From contig OZ023206.1 of assembly GCA_963995525.1 (NCBI GenBank), forward strand, positions 70,125,033-70,189,032: 64,000 nucleotides of DNA, written 5' to 3'. Positions 22,201 to 35,900 of this stretch are shown one piece after another. The stretch is from Escarpia spicata (Eukaryota; Annelida; Polychaeta; Sabellida; Siboglinidae). A program made the translations under genes and the position numbers. The notes beneath the pieces were generated by a model. It saw only the letters and a program-made list of their open reading frames with translations, was not told where the DNA came from and searched no databases. Positions within the stretch are counted from its first letter, which is position 1. Each line of letters opens with the position of its first letter.

Positions 22201-24690
22201 TCGAAGCTGCTCGGATTCTTCAAATTACTCAGATTGTGTCTTGCTGTGAAACTGAAGAGACGATTTTTCTAAATGCTCACAAACGTTTATGACCAGGTTC
22301 CGTTGAATATCTTGTACAGCACATTAAGGGTCTGTTAAATTAAGTCATATGTGACAGGTCGCGACGATTTATAAGCCTATATATTAAGGAACACTTGGGG
22401 ATGTGGATTTATGGGCATCATGTTAAAGATAAGGAGCTTAGTTTCACAATGGTATCAATGTCATCCGTGTGAGTCAATTTGTTGCGAAGTTATGGGTGAT
22501 TAAACCGACCCACCGGAAGAATTCAGGTTTTGATACAGACTACATCAAAGTTAGGTATCTGTGTTTCAAATCAGATACAGATCAATCCACGATACGCATG
22601 AAGAATTTTTTTCAAGATAATAATTCCAAATTCTTATGAAAACTAGTAGTAAATGATTTATTGTTTTTAAAACTGCTAAAAAATGGGTCACACAAAAAAG
22701 CAATCCCCGTGTTTCATGAATAATACAATTACTAATTTCTGTCAATGTCGGTTGCTTTAAAACAATAATTCGCCATCATTTATTTAAATCGCTAGGCAAT
22801 TTTATTGCCAAAACCTAAAATATAACCTATATAAAGTATGTGAGGGAATGTAATTGGTTTTGTTGGAAGTGTGGGTTTGCAATGCTTTTGGTTATGTATT
22901 CTGGTAGGGGTTTGTGTCGTACGTTAGACGGATGTAGACCGATTGTTCACAACGATACGTGTATTTTCTACAATTGTTCCGAGGAGCGTCAATCAGTTTG
23001 GGAAGTTTTACATAACTTGGGTTAAAAAAATCTAATTTACGTAATAGCAAACGTAATTTACGAATGCTTCGGTAAACTCTCATATGCGTCTGTGTGTAGT
23101 CTAACGACAGCCGGAAGACGAGCATTTTGCTATACATGTAGTAACTCTAATGTGTTCAATACATAAGTAAGGTAAATATAGTTTGGATCGGATTTCATCC
23201 CAATGCTTTATTATAATGGCAACAAACAACAAGGAACTAAACTAATTTGCACGTGATGCCTCCAGGAAATGTTAACATTGCTTCATTAGTATATAGGCAA
23301 GTAGGCCCTACAATCAAAACGGCCACTAATCCAGTTGATCATTTAAAAAAAAACAGACACGTCATGCCATGAATATTGACATAATAATTTAGAAGTTCAC
23401 GACATTGACTTGTTCAACATTTGATCAAATTTATTCCCGCTAGGTGGCACCACATGTTAAACAAAATTCGGTGCCGGGGACATTTCCTACAGCAGATTAC
23501 TTTACTGTGTGGTTAAGTCTACAGCGCCCGGAGCGGAGAATCGAAGGCGTTTGTCATGCTCGACAGTGAGACCTCACCCACCGTCGTCATCCGTTCATGT
23601 ATCTGTGCCATTCCGGGGAATGACGGGCACTGCCTGAAACCAGACTTCGACGATAGACTACAATACTCATTGTATAGGCCTGGGCTACGGTCAACGAAAA
23701 CGAAATTAATGACAACTGCCACAACCAAAATTTAGAAAGACACATTTATATGCAATCATAATTTCGTACGACTATAATCTTATTATTTATGCCGTGTTAC
23801 GATCTAGAGTGATTGAAAAGTAACGTCCGGTGGACTGAATAAAATCAGTACCGGGGAAGAAGTTGTATCACGCGAGATAAAGTTCTCTTAACATTTAGCA
23901 CAGTTTAATGGATTATCTTTATAAAGTCTTTCGGTTTTTTTAATCACTGAGGTTGTTTGATAGACCGGTTTTCAGCGAGTCCTGCGCAGCAATATTGTAA
24001 TATACACACCGATGGTTGTTGCTTGTAAGTAACTATTCCATCGTGGGTATCAACGATGTTGTAATCTCTTCCTCTTGTCAAGTGGCGCAGGAACAACATC
24101 GACGTAAGACGCACGCACGCACCAGCACACACACATACACACATACACACACACCGTACCCCAGCCCGCGGCCTGCACGCGTTCACACACACGCAGGCAC
24201 CAGCACATGTACGCACCTACAAAAAAATGAAAAAAACTCACTGTAATGACACAACTGAATATATGACGGAAATGGCACATTTGAGTAGCACGGTAGTAAC
24301 ACCAGTAAACACGGTTGTGGTTTGGCTGTTTTAATTAAAATCTATAGTTATGCAATTATTTAGCAATACGTATTCTATTCGTTTGACGGCCTAAATGTGC
24401 CGTACTGAACCACAGCTTCTTAATGTCTGTTTTACTGTATAAGAAGTCCGCACTTTGTGTAGCTTTCAACTAATAAATTAAGACGAAACGTGACTAATTT
24501 TATTTCCAGTAATAAATAATACATCGTTAAATGTGCGACATAGGCCGGACACTGTTAGTATCTTTATCATCACGAAGTTTCAGTCATGCGTGATAATATA
24601 GAACAGCCCTTAATTGTGCACTTTAGGAGTGTTTCCTATTGCTGTGCCATCCGATCTAGGCTATCCTGTGATCTACTTCTACAAAATGCG
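22201..24690. other. Intergenic; CTCF-like site and CA-rich tract
   Basis: An exact match to the CTCF core, CCGCTAGGTGGC, is at 23438-23449. An imperfect CA/CACG tract lies at 24100-24215. No gene is supported; the 61-codon frame at 22840 and others are not protein-like. Confidence 0.4.
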
Positions 24691-24699
24691 TTGTTTTTG

Positions 24700-25470
24700 T
24701 GTTAACTGTATACGAATACTTAATTAGAAGTATTGCTGGACTTATATTAAATAATGACTCATCGATATATGTAAATTATCCCTGTTCAATAGAAGCGACA
24801 CGCATTAAGTATAACTGTTGCTAATCCAACGACTGTGCATTAATTGCTATTAACTTAATTACGTTCGCACGAGGGGGAGTTTAAGCTCAAACTGTGAAGT
24901 ATATTTGCGCGGTTAAAGAGCTGTATGATGTCCAAGTCTTAATAAAATAACGCACCGTTTAGACAAGGTATTTAGCAGAGGTGTTACAAGGCGATTCGTT
25001 TGATGTCGAATTAGATACCCGTGTCGCGTTCCAGTTCGGCACAGACAAAACCGACGGTTAGTCTTTCATCTCGCCGACGCAACGGCGACGACCGTATGCA
25101 GAAATATGACCGTTATTATTCTGGAAATGTCCCTCAAGTACCGCGGCATTATGGGAAATCAAAGCAGACCTGCGTAATCGGTCAGTATCAAAGCGCTCGG
25201 CCAATGCTCGAGCAATAATATTGATTTGCGCCTTATTACACCGCGCGACGGGTCCGCGCTAAATTGCCGGACTGTTAATCTCAATTTCTGCAAATTAGCG
25301 CAGCGAGCCAACGCTACGAAATGCACTTCCGGGCGTCGGCGAGAACTTTATAATTAAGCGTATAATACGACGACAGCGCCCCGAGCGAGCGGACGCTTGC
25401 AGTGAGCAAATTGGCCGCCGAGGGGCGCCCCACAGCGGGCAATTAATTAGCAGGAAGCTACCTTTATGGG
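24700..25470. promoter_or_regulatory. Enhancer-like island 3 (strongest candidate)
   Basis: About 770 bp without repeats and dense in recognisable sites: GCATTAATTGCTATTAACTTAATTACG near 24837-24863, a TCF/LEF-like AATCAAAG (25157-25164), AATATTGATTTGCG near 25220, a POU/homeodomain composite TGCAAATTAGC (25289-25299), TATAATTAAGCG near 25350, and CAATTAATTAGCAGG (25440-25454). A CTCF-like CCGCCGAGGGGCGCC is at 25415-25429. It is 13 kb upstream of HMX and suits a developmental enhancer. Confidence 0.35.
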
Positions 25471-25749
25471 TCGGGCAGGTGGGTGTCTCTCGCCCCAGGG
25501 ATGATGGACCACCGTCGGCGGGTTCGTCAACCGAGACAAAAGGCTTTGTCGTTGTCGTTACGCCTGGGTATAAGCGGGAGACAATGGCGTATGGATTCTG
25601 GAAATCAGCTTCAGAAGCGTACCTGTTGACGTTAACAGGGGTAGATTTGAGGACGCGTGGAAAGTATCGAATACTGTTGACGAAGATTCGTGATCTGATC
25701 CTGTCATCTAAGTTGTCTCTGGTGAATGAAGTGCTAAATCCGTCGAAGT

Positions 25750-26083
25750 CTATCGGCTTGTTATTGTTTGTTTTGCATGAGGCGAAACCTTCCAGCTTGC
25801 AACCCTCATTATCACCTCCCCACGTTGATTAACGTTAACACCAAGTGTAGAGGCGACTATCTGCACCATAGACACAACCTGTTCGTAGGGTTTAAAGTCA
25901 ACAGAAGGGTTGGAAGTTTCCAGATAACGCCATCATCATCACCTGTCCATAGAGTTTACAGTTAACACCAGATGTGACATTTTCCAGCTAACACCAACGG
26001 TACCATCAACACTCCATGGCTTTTAAAGTTAACACCAAATGTGCAACGTTCTAAAATACCACCATCACCACTACCAATTTAAG
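25750..26083. repeat. Imperfect tandem repeat, unit about 65 bp
   Basis: Units begin GTTAACACCAAGTG (25834), GTCAACAGAAG (25897), GTTAACACCAGATG (25961) and GTTAACACCAAATG (26028), each containing TTCCAG/GTTCTA..ACC.CCATCA.CACC. A degraded fifth unit precedes them (CCTTCCAGCTTGCAACC...). Divergence between units is substantial, so this is an old array. Confidence 0.65.
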
Positions 26084-26622
26084 TTGTTTGCAAGAGTTAA
26101 CGGTTAAAGAAAAAGTCTCCATGTAACACTACCACTTACTAGTTTAGTCGGAAATATGGGCGTCGGAACACTGTGTTCGTTGGGAAATGGTTGAGAAAGA
26201 TTAGACAACGGATAGGAGTGGGTCACAGATGGAACGATTTACCAATCGGAAATGTCCTATCATAAAGCCATTAATCGTGGATAGTTCTGTATTATAATGC
26301 ATGACTGAACCTTCGCGGTGATAAAGATGACAGAGCACGGCCTTTAACACATATTAACAAAATACTGTTTACTGCTGGAAATAAAATGAGTAATTTTTTT
26401 CCTATCTACACGTACGGTTCAACTCTGATTTAGGACGTCACACCCGGTCACATACACAGTTTTAAAGAGCCAAACAATGGTGACGTGAGAGAAACTTGTG
26501 TCGGACATTTATTGTATTGTAGGTTTTGCCGTTGGTTTAACGTGACATGTGTGTTTGAATTAAAGTATATCACCTCATTTTCGAAAATGGCTAAAATTAG
26601 CCAAATTAGATACGATTTACCT
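26084..26622. other. Intergenic, no feature recognised
   Basis: AT-rich single-copy-looking sequence with no supported reading frame or repeat. Confidence 0.4.
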
Positions 26623-28037
<1,415 letters not shown>

Positions 28038-28550
28038 GTAGGAAATAAAGTCATAGGAAATAAAGCGACAACTTTAAATTAAGAGTTCTTTGCTTTTACA
28101 TATAAATGCAAATATTAAAAAAATATTCGTTTTAATAATCAAAATTATCTTAAAGATAACGACAAATTCAGTGCACGAATTTGATGAAAAATCTCATTTA
28201 GATCTCAGTTGTACTCAGCTTTAAATTTAGAGTTCTTTGTATTCACAATTCGAGTGGAAATATTTTAATCAATTTAGGTAAATATTTGTTTTTATTAAAA
28301 AAAATTACTTAAATATAACAATAAATTCATTGCATAGGTCTGATAATGTCTCTGATAAATCTCCAGTGTGTTCAAATGTTAATGAACATGTGCAAGCCTA
28401 TGTCAGAGTTTCTGCGGAATAATTATAATCATCTTAATCAGCAACATTTATTTTGTTGAATTATCAGTAAATAATTACAAAGCTTTGCAGTTAGTATATT
28501 TTTGGATAAAATTATGTTGTGACTTTATTTCCTGTGACTTATTTTCCTAG
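28038..28550. mobile_element. Terminal-inverted-repeat element with GGAAATAAAGTCA ends
   Basis: The left end TAGGAAATAAAGTCATAGGA (28039-28058) and the reverse complement of 28518-28550 match over about 32 bp with four mismatches. Each end carries two tandem copies of GGAAATAAAGTCA. The interior contains two diverged direct copies of about 125 bp starting at the motif AGAGTTCTTTG (28081 and 28231). No protein coding. A further CTTTATTTCC..GTGACTT run continues to about 28598. Confidence 0.55.
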
Positions 28551-28598
28551 GGAAAACTGACTTTATTTCCGTGACTTTTTTCGTGTGACTTCATTTTC

Positions 28599-29557
28599 GC
28601 CCACCATGCAAAACAGCTAACCCGATGGTGGAAACAGGCGACGCCACCAGGGGATTCAGCGTCGGTTGCCACTCAAACACGCACTCCGCTTGTCACGAGC
28701 AATCAGAACCCAGCCGGCACTATTAACGACCTGCCGGTGCAGAAGTCGACGGCTCTTGGCGCACAAAACGCTCACTTGTGTCGGGTTAAAAAGGCAGAAA
28801 ACCGTTTGACAATGGCAAACGCTCAAGCGCACAGGAGAGCCATGTGTCAATCGCAGATGGACAGATAATGTAGACTCGGTGATTTAGCGGGCGCGTATCC
28901 GTGTATGAAGCACCGCACAGCGACGGAACACGTCAGCATACCGCGAATACGACGAATTAACTCGATGTCATCTACTATTGTTACATTAAATGAAGTGTGG
29001 GTGAACGTCAGCATCAAGCGCATACAAGAAGTCAGAAAGTGTTTTTGTTAGCATCAAAGAAAGAGCGTTGTAGCTTGCGATGCGTTTGACGTGAGATGAC
29101 AAGTGACGTGACTGAGACAATTGGATACAGAACAACAGCACGCCGCATTGATACCGGACAGTTGTACACCTTGTGAAGATATACAACGGCTAGAACAATA
29201 ACCGTTGAGGATCTGTAGATAACATCTTAATTATGACGTAGATGCATGAATGTCATTAAACAGGAAACACGAACATGAGAGGATGTACCGGGCGCACCCT
29301 CTTTAATTTTTTTTATTGGTTTTTGTACCTTTCACAAGCTAGCGAATGCCGTAAAACGGTACAATAACCAAGTTAAAGAGTGCAGACTGACAACTACCTG
29401 TAGCTCCTAAATGGTGACACTGGTTATTGTCGCTACAATCACCACGTCACTGCTAACGTCCACTCAAACACGCCACTACCACAGGCACGCACTGTGATGG
29501 TGTACTAAGAAAGTCCCACACTCTATATGATTGAAAATGTGTATTGTGCATGTTTGC
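28599..29557. other. Intergenic; CTCF-like site
   Basis: GCCACCAGGGGATT at 28643-28656 resembles the CTCF core with two mismatches at its end. The GC-richer segment 28620-28990 has no recognisable gene. Confidence 0.3.
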
Positions 29558-29639
29558 GCGGGCGGGCGGGCGGGCGGGCGGGCGGGCGGGCGGGCGGGCG
29601 GGCGGGCGGGCGGGCGGGCGGGCGGGCGGGCGGGCGGGC
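29558..29639. repeat. (GGGC)n tetranucleotide array, about 20 copies
   Basis: Uninterrupted GGGC repeats on the + strand. Runs of three guanines every four bases make this a strong G-quadruplex candidate on that strand. Confidence 0.97.
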
Positions 29640-29792
29640 ATGTGTTTGCGTGAGTGTTGGGTTTGTTTACTATTTTGAGTACAAGCAACATTGTTAGTTC
29701 GTTGGCAACCCAACCGGGTGCCAACGAAACAAAATTTGATTAGTTTTGGCCATTATTAGTATCATTAGTATTATACCATACTGTATAATTGG

Positions 29793-29972
<180 letters not shown>

Positions 29973-31657
29973 CTTGTCTTTCCATGTTTTTTTCAGGAGG
30001 GGGCTTATTTTCCGGCGGGAGTATTTCTTTATAGTTATTTACTTAAGTGTTTTTGATATGCTTTGCTTTCTGTAGGGTCTTTCTCCTACAGGGATAATTG
30101 AGTGGTGTTCTATATATAAATATATATATATATATATATAGGCGTATATAAAGTCTAGGGAGTAATGTCGGCCAATCGGAACACCAAAGCTGGCCTCGCC
30201 TTGAAAGGGTCAAACCACCCTTGACGACTCGTCACGAGAGTCTGCATCGTTTTTAAACCATTTCCTGTAATAATTAAATAACATCAATTAATTTTATTAA
30301 ACCTTGTATGTAACTATTGTTGTCCACTGTTTATTGGGCTAATAAAGGCCAATTATCCGACGTACGCTTGCACGGTCCACCCGAATAATGGCATGCACTG
30401 TGTAAATGTTTACTTTGAAAATAGAATCAAACTGGTGGCCAACGATTATGCAATATCAAATTCGTTACACAATTCTAATGTTGCAGCAGATGGGTGAACA
30501 CATGCAGAGAAGCTAGCGAAATAAGCAAGATAAATTGCCACGGGTATTGGTGAACATCAATCATGATGACGCAGATGATTGGAAGACGGTGGACTTCCAA
30601 GCCAACTATAGACCACATATCTCATTGTTCAAAAGATAAGAAGGAATTCCCCAACACCATGACCCGGGGTTCTGTGAGTGGTGTCCTTCGTCCTGAGAAA
30701 GGGGAATGACCGTAATGCCGCCATGTTTGTCCCGCGTGTTGCCGTATACAGCCACAACACCGTACCAAGTGGCATGATCTAGCTTCCAAAAAAATGCTTA
30801 GGAATAATATCCAGTTATATTAGCCGATACTGTTAAAACTAATCCGACCCCGTGTGTCCTTAAGGCACCACAAGGAAAATATCGGTTTTGGTTACGATCC
30901 TACCTAATTCCAAGTACATTGAAAAATCAAATCCTTTCAGCCTGGCCCAATGTCTAGCTGGTAAGGTATCGGAGGAATGTTTTTTATTGGGTTGAAGACA
31001 CTGTGGGTGGCATCATCGCAACAAATTAAGTCTACCACGAAAATACTCAAACGCTTACCTACCTTAACATAGCCCCTGTGAATGTAATAAAAACGTACAA
31101 TCTGTCTTATAGCAACATACTCAAACGCTTAGAGCACATAACCGGAAACACAAATATTACTCTGAGAAACACAAACCTCTTATAAATAAAAAAACAAGGT
31201 TGGTTGAACTTTTTCTCATGAACTGTTGATGTTTATTGTGAAAAGCTTATGATGTTGTTATAAATGTTCTATTAAAATTTGGTTCCGAACATCATCTGCT
31301 CAGCAAGTGCAGTAGAATTTCTATCTTAATGAACGTGTGTAAAATATTTAATGAACTCGAACGACATTGGCCGCACAGATGCCCGATGATGAAGAATAAA
31401 TCAAACAGCTGTTCGTGTTGACGGGGGCAGTTTGACCCTAAAGAGGTTTCTGGCTGATTCTAATCAGGTTAGTGGGTTGCCATAATGAACACACACGGCA
31501 TTCATTGAAAGAAAGGCATGACATAAATCTTCTCGTAGGCCTTTCATGACAATATTTGTGTTTCCGAGTGTATGCTGTCAATTCAAGTGAGAGTTTGCGT
31601 AAATAGGACGAATTCATTATCATTACATTTTGGCAAAGGGTTTGACCATGGCAACAG
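29973..31657. other. Intergenic, no gene seen
   Basis: Contains an AT dinucleotide tract near 30106-30140 followed by a less AT-rich stretch (30150-30400) with several ATTA sites. No coding evidence. Confidence 0.4.
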
Positions 31658-31737
31658 ACATTTTGGTAATAGGACGTTTCAGTAATAGGACATTTTGGTA
31701 ATCGGATGTTTCGGTAATAAGACATTTCGGCAAAACT
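31658..31737. repeat. 16-bp tandem repeat, five units
   Basis: Units ACATTTTGGTAATAGG, ACGTTTCAGTAATAGG, ACATTTTGGTAATCGG, ATGTTTCGGTAATAAG and ACATTTCGGCAAAACT run head to tail without gaps. A related unit (AGGACATTTTAGTAATTT) occurs alone near 31796. Confidence 0.85.
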
Positions 31738-32053
31738 GTTGGAAACAATCCGAATTGTTTGGTCATTTTAAAGGGGGTATATTTTTGAAATAGATAGGAC
31801 ATTTTAGTAATTTCTTCTTATTTATTATTATTCACATGGCATGTGAATATAATGTAATTTTGTAGCGTTTGACAAGTGTTTCGTGCAGACAGGGCGGGGT
31901 TATTGCAGTCCGACATATCTCGCAACTATAGGATCCAATGTTTGCAGTGTACGAGAGCATCCCAGTGCAACGAAAAGACTCCCTGTGTAGGACTAATATT
32001 AAGAGCGTCCGGTAAACACAGGAACCGGAACGTGTGCGTGTGCATTCCCACCA

Positions 32054-32084
32054 TCGTGTGTGCGTGTGTGTGTGTGTGTGTGTT
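32054..32084. repeat. Short (GT)n microsatellite
   Basis: GTGTGTGCGTGTGTGTGT run; one of many small dinucleotide repeats here. Confidence 0.8.
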
Positions 32085-32329
32085 TCTACGATTGTTGCAA
32101 GTTACATGTCACGTTGCGAACATTTGTTGAGAACCCTTTGTCCACGGGGAATTTCGAAAAAGTGTTATACGTTTCTTTCGTGGGATCATAGAAGAAGCAC
32201 TGAAAGTTTGGCGCCCGTGATGCAAACCGTCTAACAGTAAAACGTTAACGTACCGTCAAACAAACATTCGCTAGCTCGAATGTATTTAGATGAACATAAA
32301 ACAGACACGGTTGGTTTATTCGTAGGTCG

Positions 32330-32740
32330 ACGGTGAGAAGGGTTGAGTCAATGGTCGACCATTAGCTCTGATGCGGTTCGGTGAAGCGTGTACTTCGACA
32401 TAGCGACACATGCGCCGCAGCAGACCACTTCTCGACAATCCGAGTGACTTTCTCGCGTCCGCGCTCGCCGTGCCTAATGCGCTAATTATTAATTTCTTCA
32501 CGACAATGCCGAGTCAATTAGCAGCGAAGAAAGCCGGTTAATGCGAGTGGCACTTGCTGCTCAAGCGTTATACCGGTTTGGACAGGAGCGACGGCCGAAC
32601 GTCGCTCAACAGATCTCGGTGTCGCTCCGTGCCAGTCAACATCGCCGATCGACGATCACGTCTTTCAGTGCAGTGCGTAGAATGCGTAATCCCCTCAATT
32701 GGCCAAAGCCGCATTCAGTTATCGATTGAAAGCTATCAAA
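32330..32740. promoter_or_regulatory. Enhancer-like island 4
   Basis: GC-richer, repeat-free segment with CCTAATGCGCTAATTATTAA (32473-32492), GAGTCAATTAGCAGCG (32511-32526), CCGGTTAATGCGAG, and a Onecut/Cut-like TTATCGATTGAAAG near 32718-32731. The site density is higher than in flanking DNA. About 6 kb upstream of HMX. Confidence 0.28.
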
Positions 32741-32944
32741 CTAAAGTGGTGTAATACAATCGTAAAGCACACTGTTTGCACGAAGGCTGCCGACGCCAGC
32801 CGAATTATGTTGTTTTATTGCGACGACGAACGGCAATTATGAGATTTGTCGCCATAGATCGCGGCTTTGTGCGCAGACCAGACGCTTCCAATCGCATTAC
32901 ACACCTGGTTGCATCGCAAAGAAGTCGGCCACCCACGTACAGCT

Positions 32945-32960
32945 CCGCTAGGTGGCGCGC
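32945..32960 (+). promoter_or_regulatory. CTCF-like motif
   Basis: CCGCTAGGTGGCGCGC contains an exact match to CCNSYAGRKGGC, in the same orientation and with the same 12-mer as the site at 23438. Confidence 0.4.
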
Positions 32961-35900
32961 GGGTGACAGTGTTGCCCGTGCTGTTAATGCAAGACGTGCC
33001 ACGATGTAGCCAGTCGAATAGAATTTATCGCACATCGCGCCTCCTCAATTCGTTCGTTCTTCTCTTTTCATATTCACTTTGCGAAAAAAGCAAACCCACC
33101 TACAGTGTCAGCTACGGCACGCTGTTGCTTCTTTGTGCTACCTTTGAATGGATACAGTAACAGTGTTAGAGAAATTAGTGTTTTGATATTCTTACACCGG
33201 CGCTTTACGCCCAGCTACCGCGCCTGACAGTAGACTATGCATGTAACTCAGTGAGATCTTAACACAAACAGTTCATCATATATGATAACATAACATATAA
33301 CAACATGCATATATAGACTGTCACACGTAACACGAGTAGGCAGTGTGGCGGACTACGTTTTGTAAGAAGAAACACGTTGTAATTTGAAACAGAAGCGTTA
33401 ATTTCCTTATTTTGAATGAGTACCTAAATGCGTTTGCCACCTACAACAAGTTACCGTTGATAGTTGTGGTTTATTTCTATTCGGAATACCGCGATTTTTT
33501 TAAGGTGTACCTCTTTTGTTCCGAACAAGACCGCTTTGCTGTAATTGGAGTGTTTAAGTGGTGGGCACTAATTATGGTGATTGCCTTTGTAAAGTTGTAC
33601 GATGCATATACCTTAGGCTAAATGGTGTTGCTTGTCAACTGGAGTTCTTTTTAAACCGGTTCCATATAATACTATTTGCCTTGTCATGCGACTTTAGCTG
33701 GGATGTTTCCGCAAGCGAGCGACCACCTGTATCTTGGATCGTTTCGATTTTTTGCAAAACGATTCTTAAACGAGAAGACTAAAATGATCGAAACGATGTG
33801 TGACCTTTTAATGAAACGTTCATGCTGGAATGTTTATGCGGGTGTAATTATTACTCGTGTATGCACATGTCTAAATTACATGTGTGACACATGACTCTAA
33901 GCGACAGCGTCATTAACATACAGTAACGAAAACATGTGACAGTTCCATGGGAACGTTCTGCATAGTTTTATAGGATACAAAATTAGTTCAGGAGACTTAA
34001 CTGGTGAATAACGTTGCACGCACCAATATAGCGAATAAGGTTGATATATGCATATATTTGTAATCATGGGTCACAAGTCAAGCTAAAACGTAGGGTTTGC
34101 CTACAAATATGACGATGCCGAAACGTTCAGAACGATACAATGTTACAAAGCCTTAACTGTATTTTTATTATTGATTAATATAATTTTTAACACCGAAATA
34201 TATATGCCGAATGTGTATATTGCAGGTAAATTTACGTAGGATATGTCCAAAAGAAATTGTTTGCATATATTTCATGCCAAATTTATTTTAACAAGTTCGA
34301 AAAAAAATCGAAATGTGAATGTTGCACCAGCGAAATGTCAAAATTCAAACAAATATACCATAATATTAACACGTTTTGTGGAGACACGCGTCCCTAACCA
34401 CAACGTTGTGTTCTTCCCATACTCCTAGCCATCAATTTGGAAAGAGTACAACTGATACGTTCTGCTGACAATCACCACACTTTAATTATAACTTAACGCA
34501 GCATTTCTGATCCACCAAAGTATTTATATTTAAATATTTAGTTAATACGCTCTTAGCATTTTTATCAACCCTAAACAACGCTTCTGTGTTGAATAATGGA
34601 TTTTCGAACGGTTGTAGCCACTGATGTTGTTACACCGTTTAACTGGAGACGGAACTTGAGTCTACTTGACTCGAAACACAAACACTCCAACCGTATTTAC
34701 TCTGGCCGTTCGTTATTGCAACGATTGTGCTAAGCACGTCGCTAAGTATACCCGACTCACCGCTAGTACCAGTCGAGTGGTCTATAAACACGGTGCCGCT
34801 CAGTCGCGTTCGATATTTTCCCATTTTCCCGCCAACAATGGCTGCCTTCCGGCTGAGCAGACGTGAATGGGAGCGGGCGGAGAAGCTCAACTCGACCTGA
34901 CTCACGGCCCACCTCGAAATTAGGCAGTTTGTATGCTTAGTTAACTAGACGTGAAACCCACACCGCACGACACCTTGCTTCGCCCGTTTACCGCGGAGAG
35001 AGAGAATTAGACGCAGCAGACGGCATGATGAGTACCGACAGGCCCCAGCGAGCGAGCCGTACAAAACACTGGCCTTGTCTTATGTAGACAGGTGGCCAAG
35101 CCATAGCTGTCGTTGGTTTGATCAAATAATCAAACGCCTACATAGCATATAAGTTCCCAAGTTATTATTACAATCATCATCTTTATTGGGACTCAACACA
35201 CAGCTTACAATCATGTGCATATATATTTACTATGTTTAATAGAAAAAACAAGCATTAGAAAAGGGTAATTCTGAATGATAACATCATTGCATCATTACAT
35301 CATGTTCTGACAAGTATTGGTGTTCAATATAATAATATTATTGTATTTTATGAAGTGATGAAAGATTATATCGCACCATTGTGTTTATACTATTTGTGAG
35401 ACTTAAATATTTCCTTTCTGATATTTCCACCACTGTGACATAAATATAATGTCATCAATATAATAATTGAACTGCGCACACCTGAAATAATATATATTTA
35501 CAGTTTTCACTGTGCAGTACTTACATCAAGGTCAGGTATAACGACTGATGATTATTGTATAGTTTGAGCGATTATAAGTAAATACTGTTTTTGGTTCGAA
35601 AAATGTGTTTGTTTACCCACGAATTTTTCATATATTCAATAATCATCGTAGGTTTACATTGATCGCCGATTTAAATACTTCAGCATTGTGTACATCCACA
35701 GAGCTTTCGGTAAAGTTCCTTTAAAAAGTTATGTCAACACTTAAAAACAGTTTTGACAGCGACTATATTTATAATAAAATTATTAGTTTTCACTGTGCTG
35801 TCATTATACGAAACATTCCACCTGTATACATTTTGTGATGCAATAGTACATTAATACTAAAGATAGATGAATACACATCTTTAACATTTTTAATATATGA

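Noticed and set aside
33412..33621. Aromatic-rich 69-codon plus frame
   Set aside because: No ATG start (begins TTG), no recognisable domain; composition is typical of AT-rich non-coding DNA.
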